Origin: Hymenobacter aquaticus
Lineage (GTDB): Bacteria; Bacteroidota; Bacteroidia; Cytophagales; Hymenobacteraceae
DNA length: 64,000 bases
NCBI RefSeq assembly: GCF_004765605.1
Contig: NZ_SRLC01000002.1
Coordinates: forward strand, 1,550,001 to 1,614,000
Reading direction: 5' to 3'
Below the pieces are notes generated by a model, which made no database searches, was not told the origin of the DNA, and saw nothing but the letters and a program-made list of their open reading frames with translations. A program made the translations under genes and the position numbers. Shown here piece after piece: positions 16,653-25,600 of this stretch (its first letter is position 1; every line of letters starts with the position of its first letter).

Positions 16653-17618
16653 TTAGGCCGGTTGCAGAATGTGCAGAATACGCTGCATGTCTTCTACCGA
16701 GTCGAACGCAATTTTGATTTCGCCATTGCCCTGCGGCCCTGGCTTTACCAACACTTTGCTGCCAAACCGGTCGGAGAGGAACCGCTCGGTGCGGCGCAGC
16801 TCGGCCACCGGAATGTGGATCTGGGTGTCTTGCACGGCCTGGGCCGAGGGGGCGTCGGCTTTGCGCGGGGCCACCAGGCCGGCGCGCACCAGCTGCTCCA
16901 CCTTGCGCACCGACAGCTCCTCGGCCACGATGCGGTGAAACAAGGCCAGCTGCTGCTCGGCGTCGTCGATGTTAATCAGGGCGCGGGCGTGGCCCATGCT
17001 GATGACCGTGTCGCGCAGGCCGATCTGAATGTCGGGCGGCAGCTTGAGCAGGCGCAGGTAGTTGGTCACGGTCGAGCGGTTTTTGCCCACCCGGTCGCCC
17101 AGCTCTTCCTGCTTCAGGTTACACTCGCTCACCAGCCGCTGATAGCTCAGGGCAATTTCAATGGCGTTGAGGTTTTCGCGCTGAATGTTCTCGATCAGGG
17201 CCATTTCCAGCATCTGCTGGTCGTCGGCCTTGCGGATGTAGGCCGGAATCGAGTCGAGGCCGGCCAGCTTGGAGGCTTGCAGGCGCCGCTCGCCCGAAAT
17301 GAGCTGGTAGGCGTTGGTGCCGGTCTGGCGCACCGTGACGGGCTGGATGATGCCCTGAATCTTGATGGACTCGGCCAGCTCCTGCAGGGCTTCCTGGTCG
17401 AAGTGGGTGCGGGGCTGGTAGGGGTTGGCCTCAATCTGCCCGACGGGGATGAAGCCGACGGAGTTCATGGGGTGGGGCACCAGGCCGACCCGGTCGCTTT
17501 TCTTCTCGTAGCTGCCTTCGATCAGGGCGTTCAGGCCGCGGCCGAGGCCACCGATTTTGCGTTTGGCTGCTGCGGGAGCGGCCGCCGAAGCATTTTTCTC
17601 TTCGTTCTTCTCTGACAT
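16653..17618 (-). CDS. parB: chromosome-partitioning protein ParB
   Basis: ParB/Spo0J-type protein, a CTP-dependent DNA clamp that loads at parS and works with ParA in chromosome segregation. The 321-residue protein begins with the KRKIGGLGRGLNALIEG motif that contacts ParA. The N-terminal domain includes the NPYQPRTHFDQEAL segment, the CTP-binding GERRLQASKLAG box near residue 120 and ENIQRENLNAIEIA near 152. A helix-turn-helix (QEELGDRVGKNRSTVTNYLRLL) lies near 180 and a C-terminal dimerisation region follows. It is the first gene of the unit running to lepB. Its usual partner parA lies about 13 kb away, beyond the polysaccharide locus. Confidence 0.95.
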   Translation of the reverse strand: MSEKNEEKNASAAAPAAAKRKIGGLGRGLNALIEGSYEKKSDRVGLVPHPMNSVGFIPVGQIEANPYQPRTHFDQEALQELAESIKIQGIIQPVTVRQTGTNAYQLISGERRLQASKLAGLDSIPAYIRKADDQQMLEMALIENIQRENLNAIEIALSYQRLVSECNLKQEELGDRVGKNRSTVTNYLRLLKLPPDIQIGLRDTVISMGHARALINIDDAEQQLALFHRIVAEELSVRKVEQLVRAGLVAPRKADAPSAQAVQDTQIHIPVAELRRTERFLSDRFGSKVLVKPGPQGNGEIKIAFDSVEDMQRILHILQPA

Positions 17619-17661
17619 ACCTACATTCCGTTTCCACCCAGTGCCAGGGGAAAGCAGGAGT

Positions 17662-17669
17662 CAAAAATA
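17662..17669 (-). promoter_or_regulatory. -7 element TATTTTTG of parB
   Basis: A full match to TAnnTTTG on the minus strand, 44 bp upstream of the parB ATG. It lies 27 bp downstream of the split parS-like palindrome, so proteins bound there would sit over or near the -33 region. No clear TTTG is seen at standard spacing. Confidence 0.5.
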
Positions 17670-17696
17670 CACAAAGCCGGGGGAAGCCGGGGAAAA

Positions 17697-17731
17697 AATG
17701 TTCCACGGGCCCGAAATAATCGTGGAACATT
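17697..17731. promoter_or_regulatory. split parS-like inverted repeat upstream of parB
   Basis: Perfect 11-bp arms AATGTTCCACG (17697-17707) and CGTGGAACATT (17721-17731) separated by 13 bp. Each arm contains a parS half-site (parS consensus TGTTNCACGTGNAACA), but here the halves are pushed apart. It lies just upstream of the parB promoter. It may be an autoregulatory ParB site, a disrupted parS, or a hairpin. Confidence 0.55.
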
Positions 17732-17793
17732 GGCTTGGTCGGTTGGCTTTCAGGGATTTGTCGTGGTAACCGTCCCTTGCCGCCGCAAGCCAC

Positions 17794-18066
17794 TGCGCAA
17801 CGGTGGCAACGGCCCGTGACCAGGTGTCAATGAGTTGTGACGAGGTGTCAATGGCCTCTTACGAGGCGTCAACGAGCTGTGACGAGGTGTCAATGGCCTG
17901 TGAAGGTGTGTCAACGAGCCGTGACGAGGCGTCAATGGCCTGTGAAGGTGTGTCAACGAGCCGTGACGGGGTGTCAATGGCCTGTGACCAGGTGGCAATG
18001 GCCTGTGACGGGGCGTCAATAGCCTCTTACCAGGTGTCAACGAGCTGTGACGGAGCGTTGATGGCT
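17794..18066 (+). repeat. 21-bp tandem repeat array (12 units plus one degenerate)
   Basis: Twelve head-to-tail units of exactly 21 bp from 17815 to 18066, preceded by one degenerate unit. The core is TGACGAGGTGTCAATGG. Every unit has the dyad TGAC-N5-GTCA or a close variant. Unit ends alternate between AATGGCC and AACGAGC types, giving a partial 42-bp higher order. Because 21 is a multiple of three, several frames stay open, but the heptapeptide 'proteins' are artefacts. Related degenerate units lie at 30112-30189, on the other side of the polysaccharide locus. Confidence 0.9.
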
Positions 18067-18136
18067 ATTCATTATCAGGTGCGGGGGATTCGTAGCGGCG
18101 CTGCTCAGGAGAAAATACTCGCCGGCGCGGACGCCT

Positions 18137-18155
18137 CGCGAAGTGGCACTTCGCG
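18137..18155. repeat. CGCGAAGTG/CACTTCGCG palindrome module
   Basis: Arms CGCGAAGTG and CACTTCGCG around a single G, 35 bp past the stop of the last GH43 gene. The same module, with other centres, appears inside the larger palindromes at 40.1-40.3 kb and 61.3-61.5 kb. Confidence 0.7.
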
Positions 18156-18189
18156 GTACTGACGCCCGAGCGAGGCCGGTCTTTCGGCC

Positions 18190-19827
18190 TTACTTGTCCG
18201 TAGCCTGAGCGGCAGTTGGCTGATTTTCGAGGCTGAAATTCTCGAAGGCCACGGTAGCCGAGGCCGGGCCTTTGGCCAGGATGCCGGCCCGCACGCCCCG
18301 GTCCCAGGGCGGCAGGTAAGCGCCGTTGATGGGGGCGGTGAGGCCGGGCAGGTGTTGCCAGGTGCGGCCGTTGTCCGGGCTCCAGGAGAAGCGGAATAGG
18401 CTGCCATTCTGGGCTTGCAGGCGCAGGGTGAGAGCGGCGGCGGCGGGCAATTTTACTTCGCCGAGGGTTTTTTGCCTGCCCTTTTCGAGTTGCCAGAGCT
18501 GGAGCTTGCCGTTGCCGACGGTCAGGGCCAGGGTGTTTTCCGGGTCGCCGTGGGCGGCAATGCCGGCTATAGTGCCGGCGGGCAGCTTGGCGGGGCTGAG
18601 CAGGGTGGTGGTGGCGGTGTAGTCGGCGGTGGTGGTGTGCTGGCCCAGCACGGCCCCGCTGTGCTGCGGCTGGGCCGTGAGCAGCAGCTTGCCACCCCGG
18701 AGCGCCACGGTGGGCCGCTCCTGCACCGGCCACTGCCAGGAGGGCAGCAGGGTGGGCTGGTCGAACTCGTCGGTGAGGTTGCGGGGCGCTACGTTGGCTT
18801 GCCGGGGAGGCACCGGGTTACTGTTTTTGAAAGCGGGCCAGCCGTCGGGCGTCCAGCTAAACTCGCTGATGACGCCCTGCCGGCCCACAAACTCGAAGCT
18901 GCGCGTGTCGTAGGCGTGGTGCAGCATGTACCAGCGCTGGCCGCGGGTGAAGACGGTGCCGTGGCCGGGGCAGGCCCACTGCTCGTTTTTGGTCAGGATG
19001 GGGTTCTGCTCGTACTTCTCCCAGGGGCCGAGCAGGCTTTTGGAACGGGCCACCCCGATGCCGTAGGTGCAGCCGTGGCCGCAGCAGCCGTTGCCGGCAT
19101 AAAAGGCGTAGAAATACGCGTCGCGCTTCACCATGCAGACGCCCTCCACCAGGTTGCCTTCCCAGGGAGCAGTGTTGCGAAACAGCTCTTTTTTCTCGCC
19201 CACCAAGGCCGTATGCTCCTCGTTCAGGCGCTGAGCCCAGATGGGCGTGGGCTGCTGCACGCTGTTGCCGTCCTCCTTCCAGATCAGGTAGAGCTGCCCG
19301 TTTTCGTCGCGCATCGGAAACCCGTCGATGGAGCCGTCGGGCTGGGCCACCAGCGGGCCGTGGTCGGTGTAGGGGCCCTCGGGCCGGTCGGCGCTGGCAA
19401 TGCCCACGGCCAGGTTGCCGTCCTTTTGGTGGGCCGTATAATAGATGTAGGTCTTGTTGCCTTCCTGGCTGATTTCCGGGGCCCAGAAGTAGTAGTCGGC
19501 CCAGGTCGGCAGCTCCTGGGGAAACACGTGGCCCACCAGCTGCCAGTCGGTCAGGTTCGTGGAGTGCAGCAGCGGAAACGCCGGCCCCCAGTTCGACGAC
19601 GTGGCCGTGGCCCAGTACGTGTCGCCGACCTTGGTAATGGACGGGTCGGGAAAGTCGCCCGGCAGCACCGGATTGACGACGGACAGCGCCGGCAGCTCGG
19701 CTCCGGCCCCGGTTTGGGCGGTAGCCGCCGGGGGCGTGCCGCCGCTGGTAGTGGCCCGCTGGCAGGCACCGAGCAGCAGGCTCAGGGCCAGCAGCAGGGC
19801 GGGCGAAGTCTTGGGAAGGTAAAGCAT
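18190..19827 (-). CDS. GH43 family glycoside hydrolase, lipoprotein
   Basis: A 545-residue enzyme of the five-bladed beta-propeller GH43 family (beta-xylosidase or alpha-L-arabinofuranosidase activities are usual). The lipoprotein signal ends LLLGAC, so it should be anchored in the cell envelope. The catalytic acids are placed by FPDPSI near residue 60 (base Asp), SIDGFPM near 165 (pKa-modulating Asp) and GNLVEGVCM near 223 (acid Glu). Residues about 350-535 form a C-terminal beta-sandwich of the kind seen in many GH43 xylosidases. It is the last gene of the susC-susD-GH43-GH43 series, 51 bp after the other GH43. Substrate is inferred to be a pentose-containing polymer. Confidence 0.9.
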   Translation of the reverse strand: MLYLPKTSPALLLALSLLLGACQRATTSGGTPPAATAQTGAGAELPALSVVNPVLPGDFPDPSITKVGDTYWATATSSNWGPAFPLLHSTNLTDWQLVGHVFPQELPTWADYYFWAPEISQEGNKTYIYYTAHQKDGNLAVGIASADRPEGPYTDHGPLVAQPDGSIDGFPMRDENGQLYLIWKEDGNSVQQPTPIWAQRLNEEHTALVGEKKELFRNTAPWEGNLVEGVCMVKRDAYFYAFYAGNGCCGHGCTYGIGVARSKSLLGPWEKYEQNPILTKNEQWACPGHGTVFTRGQRWYMLHHAYDTRSFEFVGRQGVISEFSWTPDGWPAFKNSNPVPPRQANVAPRNLTDEFDQPTLLPSWQWPVQERPTVALRGGKLLLTAQPQHSGAVLGQHTTTADYTATTTLLSPAKLPAGTIAGIAAHGDPENTLALTVGNGKLQLWQLEKGRQKTLGEVKLPAAAALTLRLQAQNGSLFRFSWSPDNGRTWQHLPGLTAPINGAYLPPWDRGVRAGILAKGPASATVAFENFSLENQPTAAQATDK

Positions 19828-19878
19828 GAACGGAAGGAGCAGTCAGGTAAAAGAGCGGGAGAGCAGAAAAGCCGGGGC

Positions 19879-20925
19879 CTATTCCCCGGCCGGCTTGGGC
19901 AGGGCGGTGCCCGTGGCGACGGGCGGGCCGAAGTTGGGCGTGCCGTCGGCGTTCCAGGTGAATTTCTGCATGCGCGGGCTCCGGTTGTCGCCGCAGCCCT
20001 GGCCGGGTTGGGGGTTGGCGTGGTAGAGAATCCAGTCCTCGGTGCCGTCCTTGCTTTGGAAAAAGCTGTTGTGGCCGGGTCCGAAGGCCCGCCCCGCCGG
20101 ATTTTTTACGAAAACCGGCGTCGCCGTTTTCGTCCAGGCAGTGGGCTTCAGCGGGTCGGCGGTGGCGGCGGCCGTGAGCATACCCAGGGCGTAGTCGTCG
20201 GTGCTGCAGTGGCTGGCCGAGTAGATGATGAAGGTTTTGTCGGCGTGCCGGAGCACTTCCGGGCCTTCGTTCACGGCCGGGCTGCCGATCTGCTCCCAGC
20301 TGTACTCGGGGTGGGAAAGCTCGACGCGGGGAGCAACCAGGGTCCAGGGGTTGCTCATTTCGGCAATGTAGAGGCGCTGCACCGGGCTGCTGGCCACCTC
20401 GTGCCCCGACCAGAGCAGGTAGCGTTTGCCGTTCTGCTCCAGCACCGTGCCGTCGATGGCCCACAGGTCCTGGCCGGGCACGGCAATGCGGCCTTTATCG
20501 ACCCAGGTGCCGGTGGTGGGGTCGGCGCTGGCGTTTTCCAGCACGTTGATGCGGTGCCCGTCGCAGCAGAGCGGGTCGGCCGAGTAGTAGATGTACCACT
20601 TGCCGTCGAAGAAGTGCAGCTCCGGGGCCCAGATGTCGCGCTGGTTGGGGCCCGGCGTCCAGACTACGGTGCTGACGGCCGAGCCCAGCTCCGACATCTT
20701 CGCCGTTTTGCGAATCACCAGGTTGTTGCCCGTCGTGTGCATGTAGTAGTACACGTCGCCGCGGCGGATAACCCAGGGGTCGGGCCCGGCCGGGAGCAGC
20801 GGGTTGGTGAAGGTGGTCGTCGTGGAGGGCGGCGTGACGGGCGCCACGGAAACGGCGGCCTTCTGGCAGGCCAGCGTGAGGGCCAGCAAAGTCAGAGGAA
20901 GCAGACGGCGGAAAAAGGTGGGCAT
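19879..20925 (-). CDS. GH43 family glycoside hydrolase, lipoprotein
   Basis: A 348-residue single-domain GH43 enzyme. The signal MPTFFRRLLPLTLLALTLAC makes it a lipoprotein. The catalytic positions are seen in AGPDPWVI near residue 47 (Asp), LWAIDGTVL near 156 (Asp) and VNEGPEVL near 218 (Glu). The HNSFF and CGDNRSPRMQKF motifs match arabinofuranosidase/arabinanase-like branches of the family. A hairpin terminator separates it from susD upstream, so it may be expressed below the level of susCD or by read-through. It reads in the same direction as its neighbours. Confidence 0.9.
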   Translation of the reverse strand: MPTFFRRLLPLTLLALTLACQKAAVSVAPVTPPSTTTTFTNPLLPAGPDPWVIRRGDVYYYMHTTGNNLVIRKTAKMSELGSAVSTVVWTPGPNQRDIWAPELHFFDGKWYIYYSADPLCCDGHRINVLENASADPTTGTWVDKGRIAVPGQDLWAIDGTVLEQNGKRYLLWSGHEVASSPVQRLYIAEMSNPWTLVAPRVELSHPEYSWEQIGSPAVNEGPEVLRHADKTFIIYSASHCSTDDYALGMLTAAATADPLKPTAWTKTATPVFVKNPAGRAFGPGHNSFFQSKDGTEDWILYHANPQPGQGCGDNRSPRMQKFTWNADGTPNFGPPVATGTALPKPAGE

Positions 20926-21015
20926 ACGGGTGGAGGTGAGAAGGGAAAAAATCAGGAGGGCGGCCAGCGCTCCTGCGTGAAACGGGGTGGCGGCCGCGCG
21001 GCCTTAGTGCAAGAC

Positions 21016-21068
21016 AGCAAACGAAAGGGCCGCTCCGGCGCGGGGCCGGGGCGGCTCTTTCGTTTGCT
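21016..21068 (-). terminator. hairpin between susD and the GH43 gene
   Basis: Arms of 18 bp with one mismatch (AGCAAACGAAAG.GCCGC and complement), placed just after the susD stop when read on the minus strand. It is likely an attenuating terminator that lowers expression of the downstream GH43 genes relative to susCD. Confidence 0.7.
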
Positions 21069-21082
21069 TCGTCAGCACGGGG

Positions 21083-22654
21083 CTACCACTGCGGGTTCTG
21101 CTGGAGGCGGTTCAGGTCGACTTCGCTTTGCAGCAGCGGCAGCAGGCGCGACTTGCCGACCACGAAGTTGCCGAAGTCCGGGTCGCGGGCCTTGAGCAGG
21201 TTCACGGAGGCCGCATCGGCGAGCAGGCCCCAGCGTTGCAGATCAAACCAGCGCACCCCTTCGCCCGTGAGCTCCGTCACCCGCTCGTGCATCAGCTGGG
21301 TGCGCAGCGCTTCCTTGGTCAGAGTAGTGGGCAAGGGCGCCAGGCCGGCCCGCTGCCGCACCTGGTTAACCAGCGGAATGGCCGCGCCGGGGTTGCCCTG
21401 CTCGTTGATGGCCTCGGCCTGTAGCAGCAGCACGTCGGCGTAGCGCATCACCCGCTGGTTGATGGGCGAGTCGAAATCCTCGAACGCGCGGTAGTAGTCG
21501 GTCTGGTACTTGCGCCAGTACACGCGGGAGCGGTTGCGGGCGTCTTTGCCGTAGCGGGTCAGAAAGCCTACGCCGTACACAAGGGTATCAGCATCGGATG
21601 GCAGGGCCGAGGGAAACTGGGTTTGGTCGCGGCGGTTGTAGAACACGGTAGCGGCCAGGCGCGGGTCGCGCTGCCCGGTGGCCGTGGGCTCCTGCAAAAA
21701 CTCGCGCACCACCCAGGGCCTCACCTCGCCGTCGTTGAAGCCGAAGCCGGGCACGCCCCAGAACTGGGAGCGTTGCCCGCCCTGCGAGGAGGTGGCGTCG
21801 GGGCCGCCGCCGGCGTCGTTGCCCCCTTTTTTCTCGTCGGAGAACTGCACCTCGAAAATGGATTCCTGGTTGTTTTCCGTCGTGTGGCGGAAGTTGTCGG
21901 TGTAGTTAGCCACCAGCCGGTACGTGCCCGAGCTGATTACCTGCGCGAACTGAACCTGGGCCTCGGCCCAGCGCTTGTTTTGCATGTAGGCCTTGCCCAG
22001 CAGGGTCGTGGCCGCGCCCTTGGTGGCCCGGCCCACGTCGGTGCCGGTGTAGGTAGCCGGCAAATCGGCCTGGGCGACCTGCAAATCGGCAATTACCTGG
22101 GCCCACACCTGGGCTTCGTTGCCCTGCGCGGGCACGGTGTTCAGGTCGGTCGGCACGCCCAGGGCCAGGGGCACGTTGCCGTAGAGCGACACCAGGTTAT
22201 AGTAGCTCAGCGCGCGCAGAAAGCGGGCTTCGGCCAGCACCCGGCGTTGCAGGATCGGGTCCATGCCCTGAATGCCGGGCACTTTGTCCAGCACCTGATT
22301 GCAGCGGTAAATGGTGCGGTAATGGTCGCGCCAGATGTTGTTCGACACCTCAAAGTTGTAGTTCGGGTGCAGGAAGCGGGTGAAGTCGGCCAGCTCGCCC
22401 CAGGGGCTCTGGCTGAAGCCGGTGTCGTCGCGCAGGTCGAAGGCAAAGTTGAGCCAGCGCCGGTACATGCCCAGCCCCTGCAAGCCCGCGTAGCAGGCCG
22501 TGGCCGCCTTCACGGCATCGTCGCTGGTTTTCCACGACGTTTCGACGGTGGGCAGATTGGGGTTGGCCTGGTCGAGGAGGTCTTTCTCACAGGCTGTTGC
22601 GCCCAAGAGCAGCAAACCAGCCAGTACCAAGCGGGTCAGAAACATAGATTTCAT
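21083..22654 (-). CDS. SusD/RagB family nutrient-binding outer membrane lipoprotein
   Basis: A 523-residue SusD-like surface lipoprotein that binds glycans and closes over its SusC partner as a lid. The signal peptide ends in LLLLGATAC. The tetratricopeptide-like helices appear as RFLRALSYYNLVSLYGNVPL near residue 145 and GAATTLLGKAYMQNKRWAEAQ near 207. The C-terminal RagB/SusD part includes MRYADVLLLQAEAINEQGN near 405 and a closing NPQW. It starts 33 bp after the susC stop, the usual tight pairing. Confidence 0.95.
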   Translation of the reverse strand: MKSMFLTRLVLAGLLLLGATACEKDLLDQANPNLPTVETSWKTSDDAVKAATACYAGLQGLGMYRRWLNFAFDLRDDTGFSQSPWGELADFTRFLHPNYNFEVSNNIWRDHYRTIYRCNQVLDKVPGIQGMDPILQRRVLAEARFLRALSYYNLVSLYGNVPLALGVPTDLNTVPAQGNEAQVWAQVIADLQVAQADLPATYTGTDVGRATKGAATTLLGKAYMQNKRWAEAQVQFAQVISSGTYRLVANYTDNFRHTTENNQESIFEVQFSDEKKGGNDAGGGPDATSSQGGQRSQFWGVPGFGFNDGEVRPWVVREFLQEPTATGQRDPRLAATVFYNRRDQTQFPSALPSDADTLVYGVGFLTRYGKDARNRSRVYWRKYQTDYYRAFEDFDSPINQRVMRYADVLLLQAEAINEQGNPGAAIPLVNQVRQRAGLAPLPTTLTKEALRTQLMHERVTELTGEGVRWFDLQRWGLLADAASVNLLKARDPDFGNFVVGKSRLLPLLQSEVDLNRLQQNPQW

Positions 22655-22687
22655 AGGGAGGAGCCTGAAGTTCAGAGAGAAAATGCG

Positions 22688-25600
22688 TTAGAAACCGGCC
22701 TGAATGCCCAGCGTGAAGGAGCGCAGGTTAGGGTAGGAGCCGTCGTCGACGCCGCGGGCCAGGTTGTTGCCCAGGGTATTGAAGGTGCCGCTGCCGATGG
22801 TTTCGGGGTCGTAGCCGCTGTAGTCCGTGATGGTAAACAGGTTCTGGCCCGTGGCGAAGACGCGCAGCGAGGCCATGTACTTGGTGCGCTCCAGCAGGGG
22901 CTTGGGCACCGTAAAGCCGATCTGCAGGTTTTTCAGGCGAGCATAGGAGCCATCTTCCAGCCAGCGGGTGGTGTTGAACCGGTCGTTGTAGCCGGGCGCG
23001 TCGCCGGCGTTGCCGCCCGAGCGCAGGGCCCGGGGCGTGGTGTTCGAGGGGTTGGTCGGCGTCCAGGGGCTGAAGTCAGCCAGGTAGTTGGTGTTGTTGC
23101 TAGTTTGCTCGTACCAGGTTTTGGCCACGTTGAACACGTCGTTGCCCTGCACGCCCTGCACGAAGGCCGTCAGGTCGAAGGCGCCGTAGCCCAGCGTGAG
23201 GTTGAGCCCGTACTGAAACTTGGGAAACACCCGGCCCACGTGCGCCCGGTCTTTGTCGGGCGTGATGAGGCCGTCGCCGTTCAGGTCTTTGTAGCGCACG
23301 TCGCCGGGTTTCAGCCCGGCCGGAATGCCCTGGTCGCCGGTCTGGTAGATGCCATCAAACTGATAGAGGTAGAACGAGCCGATTTCGTGGCCGACCTCGG
23401 TGCGGGTAATTTCCTGGGGGCCGCCGTTGAAGAAGTTGGGAGCCCCCGTCGACTCGCCCGCCGCCGTGCCCAGGTCCAGCACCGTGTTTTTCAGGGTCGT
23501 CAGGTTGGCCGTGGCCCCGTAGCGGAACGGGTGGCGCGTGTCGGTATAGCCCAGCACAAACTCCAGGCCCTTGTTTTCCAGCTTGCCCAGGTTGCGGAAC
23601 GGGTTGGGGCCGGCGTTACCGAAAGTCAGGGGCAAGTCCGGGTTGATCAGCGCGTTGTAGGTTTTGGAAACGTAGTAGTCGGCGGCCAGGGTCAGGCGGT
23701 TTTCCAGGAAGCCCGCGTCGAAGCCCACGTTGGTGGTGCGGCGGTCTTCCCACTTGATGCCCGTGCTGGAGTAAGCCGTCTGAATAGCCCCGTTCTGAAT
23801 GCTCCCGCCCAGCACGTAGTTGGCGTTGGGGTTGATGAAGCCCTGCGACAGATAGGAGCCCCCGTACGCGCCGTTGAGCACGTCGTTGCCGAGGCGGCCG
23901 TAGGAGGCGCGCAGCTTCAAATCCGAGACGACGCCCACGTTCTCGAAGAAGGCTTCCCGCGAAATCCGCCAGCCCACGGAGGCCGCGCCAAAGTTGCCCC
24001 AGCGGTTGGCCGGGTCCACGCGCGAGGAGCCGTCGCGGCGGAAAGCGGCCGTCACGAGGTAGCGCTGGTTGTAGTCGTAGCTCAGTTGCGCGAAGTAGGA
24101 GCGCTTCGACCAGACGAAGGAGGAGCCAATGGCCTGGGGCGTCTGGCTGCCCGCGTCCAGGGCCCAGTAGTAGGTGGGGCCGCGCCCGTATTCAAAGTTG
24201 ACGCCCCGCGTAAATTCCTGCTCGAAGCGTTGCTGGCTGTAGCCGGCCACCGCCGTCAGGTTGTGGTCGCCCAGACTCTTATCAAACGTGAGGGTGTGCT
24301 CGGCCATGCCAAACAGCTCGTTGCCCTGATTTTCGGCGTACGAGGAAGGCGTCGTCGGGTCGTTGAGGCGCCACACGCCGAACTGGCGCTTCTCCCGGTC
24401 GTGGAAGCCGTGGTATTCGGTGGCCAGGTTGAGGCGGTAGCGCAGAAAGTCGAACAGCGACACTTCCGCGTACACGTTGCCCTGCAGGCGGTTTGAGACG
24501 CCCGTGTTGTTGAACAGCTCCTGGAGCGCAATGGGGTTGGTGGCAAAGGTGCTGGCGTTGGCGTTGCCAATGCCGTAGCCGCCGGGCACGCCGGAGTCGA
24601 ACACGCGGGTGACGGGCAGCAGCTGGGGCAGGTTGATGAAGGGGGAGCCCGTGAGCGGGGCGTAGTTTAGCCGCGTCTGGTTGGTGCGCGTGAGCAGCAT
24701 ATTTTCCCCAATCCGGAATCGGCCCCGGTTGAAGCCCGTGTTCACCCGGAAGCTGTAGCGGTCAAATTTCGGCCCCACGACCGTGCCGCTCTGCCGGAAG
24801 TAGCCGCCCGTCACGTTGTAGTTGGAGTTCTCCGCTCCGCCCGAAAATCCGAGGTTGTAATCCTGCACGGAGCCTTGCCGGAAAAATTCGTCCTGCCAGT
24901 CGGTGTCGATGCCGGCCGGCAGATTGGCGGCAAACGGCTGGCGCGGCTGGCCGGTGTTGTCGTAGGCCTGGTTGTTGATGGCCGCCCACTGCTGGGCGTT
25001 GGCCAGATCCAGCCGCCGGATAATGTTCTGCACCCCGCCGTTGGCACTGAAGCTGACCGACGGTGGTCCCGAGCGGCCCTTCTTGGTGGTAATTATAATC
25101 ACGCCGTTAGCGCCCGAGGCCCCGTACGGCGCCAGCGCGGCGGCATCCTTCAGCACCTGCACCGATTCCACGTCGGCGGGGTTGAAGTCGCGCTGCCCGC
25201 TTTGGTTCTGCACCCACAGCCCATCGATGACGTAGAGCGGGCCGCTGCCGCTGGCAATGGTGCCCAGGCCGCGAATGTTGATGTTGGGCGCCTGCCCCGG
25301 CAGCCCGGAGTTGCTGACCTGCACGCCCGGCAGCCGGCCCTGAATGGCTTCCCCCACGGAAGCCACCGGCGCCCGGCGCACTTCCTGGGCACTCACGCTG
25401 GCCACCGAGCCGGTTACGTCCTGGCGGTTCTGGGTCAGATACCCCACTACCACCACCTCACTGAGCTGCTTGGCGTCCACGGCCAGGGCCACGTTCACCT
25501 CGCCGCGCCCACTGACGGGCACATCCTGGCTCAGGTAGCCGACGAAGGAAAACGTCAGGGTGGCGTTGTCGGCCACGGTGAGCGTGTAGCGCCCGTCGGC

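Noticed and set aside
17794..18066. The 21-bp array as a CRISPR array
   Set aside because: Units are contiguous without unique spacers, the units themselves vary, and no cas genes are present.
17750..18162. Open frames on both strands through the 21-bp array, predicting heptapeptide-repeat proteins
   Set aside because: A 21-bp period keeps several frames open at once on both strands. No signal peptide, promoter or codon bias supports a protein, and the sequence is better explained as a DNA repeat.
18415..24496. Very long plus-strand open frames opposite the polysaccharide locus (over 900 codons each)
   Set aside because: They are antisense to clear GH43, SusD and SusC genes. GC-rich DNA lacks stop codons in such frames, and the products have no domains.
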